A stretch of DNA of 64,000 nucleotides, from assembly GCF_020497125.1 (NCBI RefSeq), contig NC_059080.1, positions 68,926,618 through 68,990,617 of the forward strand, in the 5' to 3' direction. A program made the translations under genes and the position numbers. The notes under the pieces are model-generated. The model saw only the letters and a list, made by a program, of their open reading frames with translations, was not told the DNA's origin and ran no database searches. Positions 12,527 through 26,877 of this stretch are shown one piece after another (position 1 is the first letter of the stretch; the number at the start of each line of letters is the position of its first letter). The stretch is from Mauremys mutica (lineage: Eukaryota > Chordata > Testudines > Geoemydidae).

Positions 12527-13683
12527 TCATCTCCTGATTAAGCTTTTTATGTAGTAAATGGAGAACTATGCTTAAGCAATATTAAGTTTGAGATTTTAAA
12601 TCCACAAGTCCCAGAGTAGTATATGCTTGGTTCTAATTTTGCCTAACTACTTTAATATACTCTTCAGATCTTCCTGCTTACCAATTTATCAAAATTGCTG
12701 CAGCGAAAACCCCTGTCCCTTTGCTCCAATCAGGCCAGTTCCAAAACTTCTCCTAGTAATCCATATTGTGGGTGTGTCCTAATCCCACCGTTATGTTTTT
12801 TATGTTGCAGTTACGCTTGGATTATCTTCTCTGTCCCCATGTACCATACACTCTCTTCTTTCTTTCTAAACTTTGCTTAGCTTTCCAATACTGATCTCTC
12901 CAGCGCTTACTACTCCCCATTTCCCACAAATGAAATTTACTTGTTTTGTTTGTATAATTTAAACTTTAAGCTTTCTATATATTTGAAAAGTGTAATTAAC
13001 AATAGTGGCATTATGAAACAACAATAGGTTTGCCTTGAAAATTTTTTTAAACCTTAATTCCAATGTAACAACTGCAGAGAAATTTCACTTTGGTCTGAGT
13101 CACAGGCCAAAATAAGGTGGGAGGGCAAGGAAGAACAGCTAGTCCTATAAGAAGAGGGGAAGAATCGATGGAGATTCCCAGAGTTCGGAGCCGCAGGAAG
13201 ATACAGGTTGATGCAGAGAAGACTGCAAGGGAGAATAAAAGACAAGAGGACTTGCAGCCAGAAGAAACAGGAGGAAGGCCAGAGAATCACACCATCCTCA
13301 GGAAAAGGCAGGGCTATCTGATTGGGGACTCCCTACTAAGAAGAACAGACAGGCCTGTCACTGAGCTGATCTGGAGAACAGAAGGGTCTGCTGCCTGCTG
13401 GGAGCTAAGATACAGGATATGGATCTGAGGCTGAAGAGGATCCTAATGGGAGCAGGAAAGAATCCAGTGATTGGCCTTCATGTGGGAATAAATGATACAG
13501 CTAGATTCTCGCTGGAATGAATCAAGGGAGACTATGGCAGACTGGGGAAGATGCTTAAGGAAATGGAGGCTCAGGGATTCTACCTGTCCCTAGAGGAGGA
13601 GAATGAAGGTGAGATAAGATGATGATGATGATCAACAAATGGCTTAGGAAGTAGCGCTATTGGGTGGACTTTGGCATGTTACA

Positions 13684-14998
13684 TAATGAAAAATAATGGA
13701 GCAAATAATTAAGAAATCAATTTGCAAACATCTAGAAGATAATAAGGTGATAAGTAACAGTCAGCATGGATTTGTCAAGAACAAATCCTGTCAAACCAAC
13801 CTTATAGTTTTCTTTGATAGGGTAACAAGCCTTGTGGATAGGGTGGAAGCGGTAGATGTGGTTTATCTAGACTTTAGTAAAGCTTTTGATACCATCTCAC
13901 ATGACCTTCTCATAAGCTAACTAGGGAAATGCAACCTAGATGGAGCTACTATAAGGTGGGTGCAAAACTGATTAGAAAACCATTCCCAGAGAGTAGTTAT
14001 CAGTGGTTCACAGTCATGCTGGAAGGCATAATGAGTGGGGCCCCGCAGGGATCAGTTCTGGATCTGGTTCTGTTCAATACCTTCATCAATGATTTAGACA
14101 GGGGTATGGAGAGTACACTTATAAAAAGTTTGCGGATGATACCAAGATGAGAGGGGTTGCAAGTGCTTTAGAGGATAGGATTAAAATTCAAATGAACTGG
14201 ACAAACTGGAGAAATAATCTGAAGTAAATAGGATGAAATTCAGCCAGGACAAATGAAAAGCACTCAATTTAGGAAGGAACAATCAGTTGCACACATACAA
14301 AATGGGAAATGACTTTCTAGGAAGGAGTACTGTGGAAAGGGATGTGGGTCATAGAGGACCATAAGCTAAATATGAATCAACAGTGTGACACTGTTGCAAA
14401 AAAAGCGATCGTCATTCTGGGATGTATTAGCAGGAGTGTTGTAAGCAAGGCACGAGAAGTAATTCTTCCACGCTACTCAGGCCTCAACTGGAGTATTGTG
14501 TCCAGTTCTGGGCACCACATTTCAGGAAAGATGTGGACAAATTGGAGAAAGTTCAGAGAAGACCAACAAAAATGATTAAAGGTCTAGACAACATGACCTA
14601 TAAGGGAAGATTGAAAAAAATTGGATTTGTTTAGTCTGGAAAAGAGAAGACTGAGAAGGGACATGATAACAATTTTCAAGTACATAAAAGATTGTTACAA
14701 GGAGGAGGGGAAAAAAAAAATCTGTTCTTAATCTCTGAGGATAGGAGAAGCAGCAATAGGCTTAAATTGCAGCAAGGGAGGTTTAGGTTGGACATTAGAA
14801 AAACCTTAACTGTCAAGATGGTTAAGCACTGGAATAAATTGCCTAGGGAGGTTGTGGAATCTCCATCATTGGAGATTTTTAAGAGCAGGCTAGACAAACA
14901 CCTGTTAGGAGTGGTCTATATAATACTGAGTCCTGCCATGAGTGCAGGGGACTGGACTAGATTGCCATTCGAGGTCCCTTCCCGTCCTATGATTCTAT
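13684..14998 (+). mobile_element. CR1 LINE copy B, 5'-truncated, inserted in copy A
   Basis: It starts inside the reverse transcriptase (QHGFVKNKSCQTNL near 13760, VVYLDFSKAFDTISH near 13857, PQGSVL near 14045) and continues to the C-terminal RLKLQQGRFRLDIRKT and a typical CR1 3' end, gaggtcccttcccgtcctatgattctatg. The flanking bases rejoin copy A's ORF1 (ttggcatgtt to gaccacttggag), so B landed in A. Frameshifts are present. Confidence 0.85.
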
Positions 14999-15608
14999 GT
15001 TTGACCACTTGGAGGCATTCATGGACAGAGTACTGTTCTCATGGGATGGACTCCACCTGAATAGGGAGAAAAGTAGACTTCTGAGATGAAGGCTGGCACA
15101 ACTGATTAACTTGGGAGAGATGGTTGGGCGATGCGTACGTAATCTCCACACCTGATGATTTTCCTCCCTCTGAAAGTTAAAGTAAGAAAGGATAGTGCCG
15201 ATACCAAAGAAGCTAACAGGTAAGCGATACTGGGAGTAGAATGACTATACCCAATTGGGTGAGAAATGTGGGTGAAACCAAGCAGCAACAATTAGGATGT
15301 TTGTACACCAATGCAAAGAGCTTGGGTAAAAAAATGGAGGAACTAGAACTACTGGTGCAGGAAGTGAAATCAGGTATTCTAGAGATAACGGAAACCTGTT
15401 GGAATAGCAGTCATGACTGGAGTACAGGTATTGAAGGCTATGTGCTGTTCAGAAAAGAGAGAAATAAAGGCAAAGATGGTGGAGTAGCATTGTATATTAA
15501 TGATGAAATAGACTGCAAAGAAATTAGGAATGATGGAATGGATAAGAGTCTGTTTGGGCCAAAATCACTTTGGGGAAGAAAGCTACTAGCTGTTCCCTAG
15601 GGCTAGTG

Positions 15609-16087
15609 CAGGGTTTCTCAAAACTTTTTTTTTTTTTTTACTGGGACCCCCTCTGAAAATATTTCAGGTTGTGACGAGCCCCCCTCCCCCATTCCCAAAG
15701 AAGTGATGACACCCCTTCCATACCATACTTACTTCTGCACTGCTGCTGTCAGAAGTGCTGCCTTCAGATGTGGGCACCCGTCCAGCAGCCACCCCTCTCC
15801 GCTCTGCTTTCAGAGCTGGGCAGTTGGAAAGCAGCATCTTCTGGCCGGGCGCCCAGCAATGAAGACAGTGCTGATGACACAAGCACAGAGGTAAGGGTGA
15901 CAATATCATACTACCATGCCACCCTTACTTCTGTGCCCTGCTGGTCGCGGCACTGCCTTCAGAGCTGGGTGGCTGGCAATACCAGCTCTGAAGGCAGCAC
16001 AGAAGAAAGGGTAGCAATACTGTGACCCCTCCTACAATAGGCTTGCAGTCCATTTTTGGGTCAGGACCTCCAGTTTGAGAAACACTG
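15609..16087. mobile_element. hAT-like MITE nested in CR1 copy A
   Basis: Ends cagggtttctcaaaac and agtttgagaaacactg are inverted repeats. The flanks ggctagtg (15601-15608) and ggctggtg (16088-16095) are an 8-bp target duplication with one mismatch, the hAT signature. The CR1 endonuclease frame resumes right after it (cttggggtatgctacag). Confidence 0.88.
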
Positions 16088-19000
16088 GGCTGGTGCTTGG
16101 GGTATGCTACAGACCCCCAAGATCCAATATGGATATGGATAGAGACCTCTTTAATGTTTTTAATGAAATAAATACTATGGGGAATTGTGTGGTTATGGGA
16201 GACTAACTTCCCAGATATAGACTGAAAGACAAGTGCTACTAATAATAATAGGGCCCAGATTTTCCTGGATGTGATAGAGGACAGATTTCTTCACTAAATA
16301 GATGCTGAACCAACAAGAGGTGATGCCATTTTAGATTTGGTACTGGTGAGAAGCGAGGACTTCATAGAAGAACTGATTATAGGGAAAAACCTTGGTTTGC
16401 ATGATCATGAGTTAATTCAGTTGAAACTAAATGGAAGGATAAACAAAAATAGGTCTGCAGCTAGGGTCCTTTATTTCAAAAGGACTAACTTAAAAAAAAA
16501 AAAAGGAATTAGTTAGGGAAGTGGACTGGACGAAGAACTTAAGGATCTGTATGTGGAGAAGGCTTGGATTTACTCTAAGTCAGTTTCTGCAAATTTATCT
16601 GAAGCCCGCATTTGGAGCAAGGGGGGCGAAATTCATAAGGAAGGGTTGCAGACCAAACTGAATAAGCAAGCATCTCAAACCAGTGATTAAGAGAAAGCAG
16701 AAAGCCTACAAGTAATGAAAATTGGATGGATCACTAAGGAAAGCTCTCTCTTGGATGTCAAAGTATATGGATCAAGTGAGAACTGCCAAAAGCCAAACAG
16801 AGTTGGACCTTGCAAAGGGAATTAAAAACAATAGGAAAAGGGTCTATAGCCATATAAATGAAAAAGAAAACAAGGAAAGAAGTGGTACTGCTAAACACTG
16901 AGGATGGGATGGAGATTAAAGATAATCTAGGCATAGCCCAACACCTAAACAAATATTTGCTCAGTTTTTATAAGGATAATGAAGAGCTTAGAAATAATGG
17001 CAGGGGGGCTAATCGGAACAAGGATAAAGAGGTAGAAATTACCACATCTGAGGTGCAAGCCACAGTCAAATAGTTTAATGGGACTAATTTGGGGGGCCCA
17101 GATAATCTCCATCCAAGAATATTAAAGCAACTGGCACATGAAATTGCAAGCCCAGTAGCAAGGATTTTTAACGAATCTTTAAACTCAGGGGTCATACCCT
17201 ATGACTGGAGAATTGCTAATATAGTTCCTATTTTTAAGAAAGGGAAAAAAGTGATCCGGGAAACTACAGGCCTGTTCGTTTGATCTCAATTGTATGCAAG
17301 GTCTTGGAACAAATTTTGAAAGAGAAAGTGGTTAAGGACAGAGGTGAACGGTAACTGGGATACAATACAACATGATTTTACAAAAGCTAGATCGTGCCAG
17401 ACCAACCTAATCTCCTTCTTTGAGAAGATAACTGATTTTTTGACAAAGGAAACACAGTAGATCTAAATCTACCTGGATTTCAGTAAGGCATTTGATACAG
17501 TTCCAAATGGGAAATAATTAATTAAATTGGAGAGGATGAGGATTAATATGAGAATTAAAAGGTGGATAAGGAACTGGTTAAAGGAGACACTACAATGGGT
17601 CATACTGAAAGTGAACTGTCAGGTTGGAGGGAGGTTATAAGGGAGTTCCTCAGGGATCAGTCTTGGGACCTAGCTTATTTAACATTTTTATTACTGACCT
17701 TGGCGGAAAAAGTGTGTTTGTGCTAATAACATTTGCAGATGAAACGAAGTTGGGAGGTATTTCCAATACAGAGGAAGACCGGACTATCACACAAGATGAT
17801 CTGGATGACCTTGTAAACTGGAGTAGTAGAAATGGGATGAAATTTAACAGCGCAAATTGCAAGGTCATGCATTTAGGGACTAACAATAAGAATTTCTGCT
17901 CTAAGCTGGGGGTGTATCAGTTGGAAGTGATAGAGGAGGACAAAGACTTTAGTGTCTTATTTGATCACAGGATGACTATGAGCCGTCAATGTGATGCAGT
18001 TGAGAAAAAGGCTAATGAAGTCCTAGGGTGCATCAGGCTAGGTATTTCCAGTAGAGACAGGGAACTGTTAGTACCATTACACCAGGCACTGGTGAGACCT
18101 CATCAGGGATATTGTGTGCAATTCTGGTCTCCCATGTTTAGGAAAGATTAAATGAAACAGGAACCGGTGCAGAGAAGGGCTATTAGGATGATCTGAGGAA
18201 TGGAAAACCTACCTTATGAGAGGAGACTCAAAGAGCTTGGCTTATTTAGGCTAACCAAACAAAGGCTTGGGGGAAAATATGATTGCTCTCTATAAATACA
18301 TCAAAGGGATAAATACCAGGGAGGGTGAGAAGTTATTTAAGTTAAGCACCAATGTGGACACAAGAATAAATGGATATACACTGGCCATCAACATGTTTAG
18401 GCTTGAAATTAGACGAAGGTTTCTAATCATCAGAGGAGTAAAGTTCTGGAACAGACGTCCAAGGGGCGTACTGGTAGCAAAAAACTTAACTGGCTTAAAG
18501 ACTGAGCTTGATAAGTTTATGGAGGGGATGGTAATGATGAAACTGCCCACAATGGCATGTAGCTGATCTGCATCTGATAGCAGCAAATATCTCCAATGGC
18601 TGGTAATGGGACATTAGATGGGGAGGGCTCTGAGTTACTACAGCGAATTCTTTCCCAGCTGTCTGGCTGATGGGTCTTGCCCACATGCTCAGGGTCTAAC
18701 TGAGGGCCATATTTGGGCTCAGGAAGGAATTTTAACATAGATCAGATTGTCAGAGACCCTGGGGGGTTTTCACCTTCCTCTGCAGTACAGGGAACAGGTC
18801 ATTTGCAGGTTTAAACTAGTATAAATGGTGGATTTTCTGTAACTTGAACTCTTTAATTCATGATTTGAGAACTTCAGTAACTCAGCCAGGGGCTAGGGAT
18901 CTATTACAGGAGTCTGTGGGTGAGATTCCGTGACCTGCAATGTGCAGGAGGTCAGACTAGATGATCATGATGGTCTCTTCTGACCTTAAAGTTTATGAGT

Positions 19001-19236
19001 CCATTATCATCCTATGATTTAATTAAACCAACAGGTTGGGGAGTTTCAAATTTGATTCAGGATTATAGAATGTATGCTTGTAAGTATACTCCAAACTGTT
19101 GCCAAGGTAAGAGTTGAATTTTAAAAAAAGGGATAGATGTATTTTTTTTTTAAAACTTGTACTTATGTCCCATACTGGCAGTTTAATTTATAGCTAAGAA
19201 AATCCAAAACTGATTACAAATTTATCTTTACATTTA

Positions 19237-19826
<590 letters not shown>

Positions 19827-21196
19827 CTACAGCAACATTGGAAGAAGACATCCACCGTTTTAAAACAGGACAGTGTTCTCCATTTCTCCTATGGTATAAT
19901 TAGACTTTCTATTTTTTACTTTCCAAAGGCTAAGGAGAAATTGTAGCTGCCATTCTTTCTGAGCTGCACAAATTAAATTCATCCTCACTGTAGCAGGAGC
20001 CAAAAAGCTCACATTGTTCCCATATGGCAATTTAAGACTATACAGAGTATGACAATGTAAAAAATGCTATGCAACTGCTCAGTATTCATGATAATAAACA
20101 GTAATTCTGAAATTCTGAGCTTTACAAGGTCAGATGCATTACAGGGTAAAATGTGTCATATTTTGCCTTCTGCTTTTATTCTGTTTCCAATATGACTGAC
20201 TGGATAGGAAAAAAAAGTATATGCTGTGTTGCTAACAATATGAATTGCAAAGTAACAGTTTTTGTACTTGCCCTCTGGCAGAAAAGTATAAGCAACAGTT
20301 TGACATTCAACACTAAGCAATAGGAGTTTTTTCTGCCATTCCCTCTCTGGAATTTTACAGCAGAAATCATCTGCACATGTTTTCCCATTGTTTTATGTAA
20401 AGGACTGGCTTCTTGCTCAACCTGAAAAAATTATGTGGCTTTAACACTTGTTCTCGGAAGGTCGTTATTAACATAGGTATTCACACAGGCTTGGAACACA
20501 CTACAGCTGATGTTCTAAGCTATTATAACGGTCTCATCAGCAGGTGGCATACATCTATTTGAAATCAAGGTATAATTGTCAAAAAGTGTCTCAACTAAAT
20601 TCCACAGTGCCAAACTTATAACTGAGTGTATCGCCAGCTTCCACAGGGAAATAAGGTGGGTTAATGAGGGCTTATGATTAATACCTCCAAAGAACATGCT
20701 TATAGGTAAGTAATTTTCTTCTCTTACAAAGAAAAAGTATAATTATAAACAGATCCAGGTTCTTACAGACTACAAAAACTAATATACAGCATTAGAGTGG
20801 ATCAGATTAAAGTAAAAAAAGTCACAATCATTGGACAAAAAGTAGATGCCTCCCAAGTTAAAGAGCGACATAGCATCCCTGAGAAGTATTAAGATTGCTA
20901 TTTTTATATCAGAAGAATAAAATGCAACTAAATAAATACATTAGAACTAACATCTAAAGACCTCTTAGGGGTGAAATAAGTCAGCTGGGCCACACAATCC
21001 AGAAACTGGATTAACAGAGACTGGATTCAAGATAACAATCTAAAACAATATTTTACAAATATACATAAAGAACTGTATTGAGGTTTCTCCAGAGTGAACC
21101 AAAGGCCGTCCAATGTCACTGACATGCTTATTATTTCATGAGCCTTAACATGACACCGATGTTCGGAGAAATGTAGTCAATCATCCATCTGGAGAT

Positions 21197-21435
21197 GGGG
21201 TACGTCTACACTGAGATTAAAAAAAACCCACAGCACCAAGTCTCAGAGCCAGGTCAGTTGACAGGCTCGGGGGGCTATGAAATCGCAGTGTGGATGTTCA
21301 GGCTTAGGCTGGAGCCCAAATTTCTACACTGCTATTTTATAGCCCCATACCTTGCGCCCCGTGAACATAAGTCAACTGACCTGGGCCAGCCACAGCTGTA
21401 CCATAGGTCTACTATCACAGTGCAGACATACCCTT
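21197..21435. mobile_element. Harbinger-like MITE
   Basis: It begins ggggtacgtctacactg and ends cagtgcagacataccc, the inverted ends typical of short Harbinger derivatives in sauropsids. The interior has paired ggtcagttgac / gtcaactgacc. The target duplication is not clear. Confidence 0.65.
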
Positions 21436-22745
21436 GAATGTTAACCCAATGCATACCATCAACAAAAAGTTGCATTAAATCGAAATATTTTTATTTGTCC
21501 CAGATAATGCCTAGCTTATGAACTGTGGAATCAGAATGGGCATGAGGGTATGGAAAATATGTTTACTGAATATAGTGGAACTGCAACATCATATCTGGAA
21601 AGAAGAGTATGCTTTCTTACCCACTGAATCTTTGAAACATCTTAGTCATAGACAAGAGCCTGAGCTCACTCAGGTTCTCACAGATCCAATGCTAAATATA
21701 AAAGGGCAAATAGTCAATTTAGAACAAGTTTTAGGAATGTCAAGTCTCATATGACTCCTCTTATCACCAGAATGTGTGTAGCATGGACTAACAGAGGGAC
21801 AGAGTCTTTCAAGTGCAGAATTGTGCTGCATGACCTCCAAAACCCAAGATTTCAGGTTCATCAATCTTGAAAATTCCTAAAGTTCTATAATCTTTTGACT
21901 TCTCCCACTTTAGCTTCTCAGTGAAAGAAAGTACTGCTGCATCATCAGCTGCATCATCCTTCCGAATACCTACTAACTCAGTTTTATATCTATCTATGAG
22001 GCTTTTGGATTCTGAATGGGAAAGAGCTGGCGTGCCACTCTTGTCTAGGAAGGATCATATGCATCCAGTGCACCAAAGTTGTTTAAAAAAAAAGAACACG
22101 TTAGGGCTATTAATAGAAACTCTAAAACTTCTTGCACCACAATGGTAATATAAAGGAAGACTCCTGATTCCTTTCCCAGTGCCATCTTTTATTACAGATT
22201 TGTTCTGCTAGAACAGTGGTTCTTTGTGTATTTGAGAGCTGGTAGTATTTGGAAGCCTGTTAGCATTATTGTCTACTGTATTTCAATTACTGTGAATTTT
22301 AAGTTATTTAAAAAAAATTTATCACGAAGCACTTTGGACTGCTACAAACAAAAATAAAAATATGGAGCTTGTAATGCCAAACCACCTATGAAACAAAATG
22401 AACACATTCTATAGGTAGTACACCACAAGGCACATCCTCGTTCCTACCAGTATCAGGAATAACAGTCTCCAGAAACTGATCCATGAACTAATAATGAGCA
22501 AAAGTGAATGAAGTAGTAAAGTCTTGCAGTGTGTTTTATGGAAGGATTAATGTAACCTTCAAGTCACTGCTGTCACAGAGAACACAGAAACTGATGCATA
22601 GTTTTAATGTTTCAAACACCATAAAATGTTTTGTTTACTTGCACTGATGTAACATATAGGCAGAAACTGCACCTCAAATTATTTTTAAAGAATTAGGAAG
22701 GAAACAATTTTTGCTGGTCATATGGTCAATATCTAAAAAGTGCAC

Positions 22746-24061
22746 CATAGGTTGGAAGGGACCTCAGGAGGTCATCTAGTCCAACCCCCGGCTCAAAGTA
22801 GGACCAATACCCACCTAACTCATCCCAACCAGGGCTTTGTCAAGCCTGACCTTAAAAACCTCTAAGGAAGGAGATTCCACCACCTCCTTAGGTAACCCAT
22901 TCCAGTGCTTCACCACCCTCCTAGTGAAAAAGTTTTTCCTAATATTCAACCTAAACCTCCCCCACTGCAATTTGAGACCATTACTACCTGTTCCGTCATC
23001 TGGTATCACTGAGAACAGTCTAGATCCATCCTCTTTGGAACCCCCTTTCAGATAGCTGAAAGCAGTTATCAAATCCCCCCTCATTCTTCTCTTCTGCAGA
23101 CTAAATAATCCCAGTTCCCTCAGCCTCTCCTCAGAAGTCATGTGTTCCAGACCCCTAATCATTTTTGTTGCCCTCCGCTGGTCTCTTTCCAATTTTTCCC
23201 GCATCCTTCTTGTAGTGTAGGGCCCAAAACTGGACACAGTACTCCAGATGAGGCCTCACCAATGCCGAAGAGGGGAATTATCACGTTCCTCAATCTGCTG
23301 GCAATGCTCCTACTTATACAGCCCAAAATGCCATTAGCCTTCTTGACAACAAGGGCACACTGTTGACTCATATCCAGCTTCTCGTCCACTGTAACCCCCA
23401 AGTCCTTTACTGCAGAACTGCTGCCTAGCCACTCGGTCCCTAGTTTGTAGCAGTGCATGGGATTCTTCCATCCTGAGTACAGGACTCTGCATTTGTCCTT
23501 GTTGAACCTCATCATATTTCTTTTGGCCCAATCCTCCAATTTGTCTAGGTCACTCTGTATCCTATCCCTACCCTCCAGTGTATCTACCACTCCTCCCAGT
23601 TTAGTGTCATCTGCAAACTTGCTGAGGGTGCAATCCACGCCATCCTCCAGATTGTTAATGAAGATATTGAACAAAACCGGCCCCAAGACCGACCCTTGGG
23701 GCACTCTGCTAGATACTGGCTGCCCACTAGACATGGAGCCATTGATCACTACCTGTTGAGCCTGATGATCTAGCCAGCTTTCTATCCACCTTATAGTCCA
23801 TTCATCCAGCCCATACTTCCTTAACTCTCTGGCAAGAATGCTGTGGGAGATCGTATCAAAAGCTTTGCTAAAGTCAAGGAATAACACATCCACTGCTTTC
23901 CCCTCATCCACAGAGCCAGTTATCTCATCATACAAGGCAATTAGGTTAGTCAGGTATGACTTGCCCTTGGTGAATCCATGCTGACTGTTCCTGATCATTT
24001 TTCTCTCCTCGAAGTGCTTCAGAAGTGATTCCTTGAGGACCTGCTCCATGATTTTTCCAAT
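22746..24061 (-). mobile_element. CR1 LINE copy C, reverse transcriptase frame still open
   Basis: Minus strand, the same orientation as CUL3. A 296-codon open frame (24049-23159) holds QHGFTKGKSYLTNL, FLDFSKAFDTISHS, RVPQGSVLGPVLFNIF and the catalytic FADDTKLGG. One frameshift near 23200 leads into a second frame (23237-22815) with the C-terminal [11 protein letters not shown] and [18 protein letters not shown]. The 3' end is the classic ataggttggaagggacctc (reversed) at 22746. The element is 5'-truncated near 24061. It is the best preserved LINE here. Confidence 0.9.
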
Positions 24062-24839
24062 AACATTCTAAGATCTAACTCATATACATTCAGATAAACA
24101 GAACTAGCAAGGCCATCTGAACAGTGCCATGTGCGACTCTCAACAAGGTTAGTACTATCAAAATCTCCCCATAAAAATTGGAAACATGTTTGTCAAAGTG
24201 CTGCCAAAGAACTAATTCTGTTGGATGTGCACCAAAGTAGATGGATCTCATACAAAACTTTGACTCTCAAGAGAGCAGACACTCAATTCTGTAGCCTTTA
24301 AACACTTCAAGGCATTTCATACCAATTAAGATCCAAACACAAAGAAAAACTAGGATGTCTAAAAAGAAACTTGACCAAAATGAGATAAAAAGAAAGACTC
24401 AGTGATAAAATTTGGAAAAAAAATCCTTGATAAAAAATTAAAACGGGACAGACAATACAAAGAGTTGCACGAACATTTATTGAAAAAGTGACATACAAAG
24501 CTGCAACTTTAAAGTGGAGCTCATGAGCTCAAATACTAACAGATGATGAAAAATGTACCGTCTATTTGCCTCAACAACAAGTAAGTGTACGCCACCTGCT
24601 GGTAAAGCAGTTTAACAGTTCATAAATTTAGCTATGAAGCTTTTCAAATCTTGTCATGTACTGGTGTATTGACAAGACTGTATGTCCACTGTAATTATTC
24701 CTACTTTTACCAAGTACTAAGTATATGCAAATACACTGCATAATTTTTACTTAAATTATTACATTATGTTTTGGCATAAATCTGAGTTTTGCATTTGTGT
24801 GACTCATTTATAGAGGACAGTCCATACAACTATTTAGAA

Positions 24840-25158
24840 CAGTGGTGGGCAAACTGCAGCCCATGAGGGTAATCCGCTGGTGGGCCACGAGACAGTTTGT
24901 TTATATTGACCGTGCACCTGCAGCTCCCAGTGGCCATGGTTCGCCATTCCTGGCCAATCGGAGCTGTGGGAAGCAGTGGCCAGCATAGCCCGCAATGTTT
25001 CTCACAGCTCCCATTGGCCGGGAATGGCGAACCGCGGCCACAGCTGCGGGCGGGTGGCCATGCCTACGGACAGTCAATGGAAAACTGTCTCGCGGCCTGC
25101 CAGGGGATTACCCTGATGGGCCACATGTGGCCCGTGGGCCACAGGTTTCCCACCACTG
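24840..25158. mobile_element. hAT-like MITE (CAGTGGTGGGCAAAC family)
   Basis: Ends cagtggtgggcaaactg and aggtttcccaccactg are inverted repeats. The flanks atttagaa (24832-24839) and acttagaa (25159-25166) form an 8-bp duplication with one mismatch. The interior is GC-rich with a cggccaatgggagctg-type palindrome. Confidence 0.88.
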
Positions 25159-25313
25159 ACTTAGAAGAACACTGACACAGTAAAAGACTCAAGAGGACTT
25201 AAAGAATAGTAATTTAACTCAATAAAGTAATAAATCAAGCTTCAAAGAAATCTCAAGATCAAGATATTTTCAGAGTGGGTAAGAAAAAATTGCAAGGTTA
25301 AAAATTTAAGTTA

Positions 25314-26877
<1,564 letters not shown>

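Larger units (their letters stand above)
13110..19012 (+). mobile_element. CR1 LINE copy A, long but broken, interrupted twice
   Basis: Plus strand, antisense to CUL3. Visible in order: the ORF1 esterase-like domain (GDSLL at 13325-13338, GIND at 13485-13496, then DGLHL at 15045-15059 after the inserted copy B); ORF2 endonuclease (TNAKS near 15309, ITETCW near 15384, then GVCYRPP after the inserted MITE, and HDHELI near 16400); reverse transcriptase (YLDFSKAFDT near 17470, PQGSVLGP near 17648, FADETK near 17730); and a 3' end with ctgaccttaaagtttatgag. Esterase and PHD domains are known in ORF1 of CR1-like LINEs. Many stops and frameshifts show it is dead. The 5' end is probably truncated. 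Confidence 0.85.
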
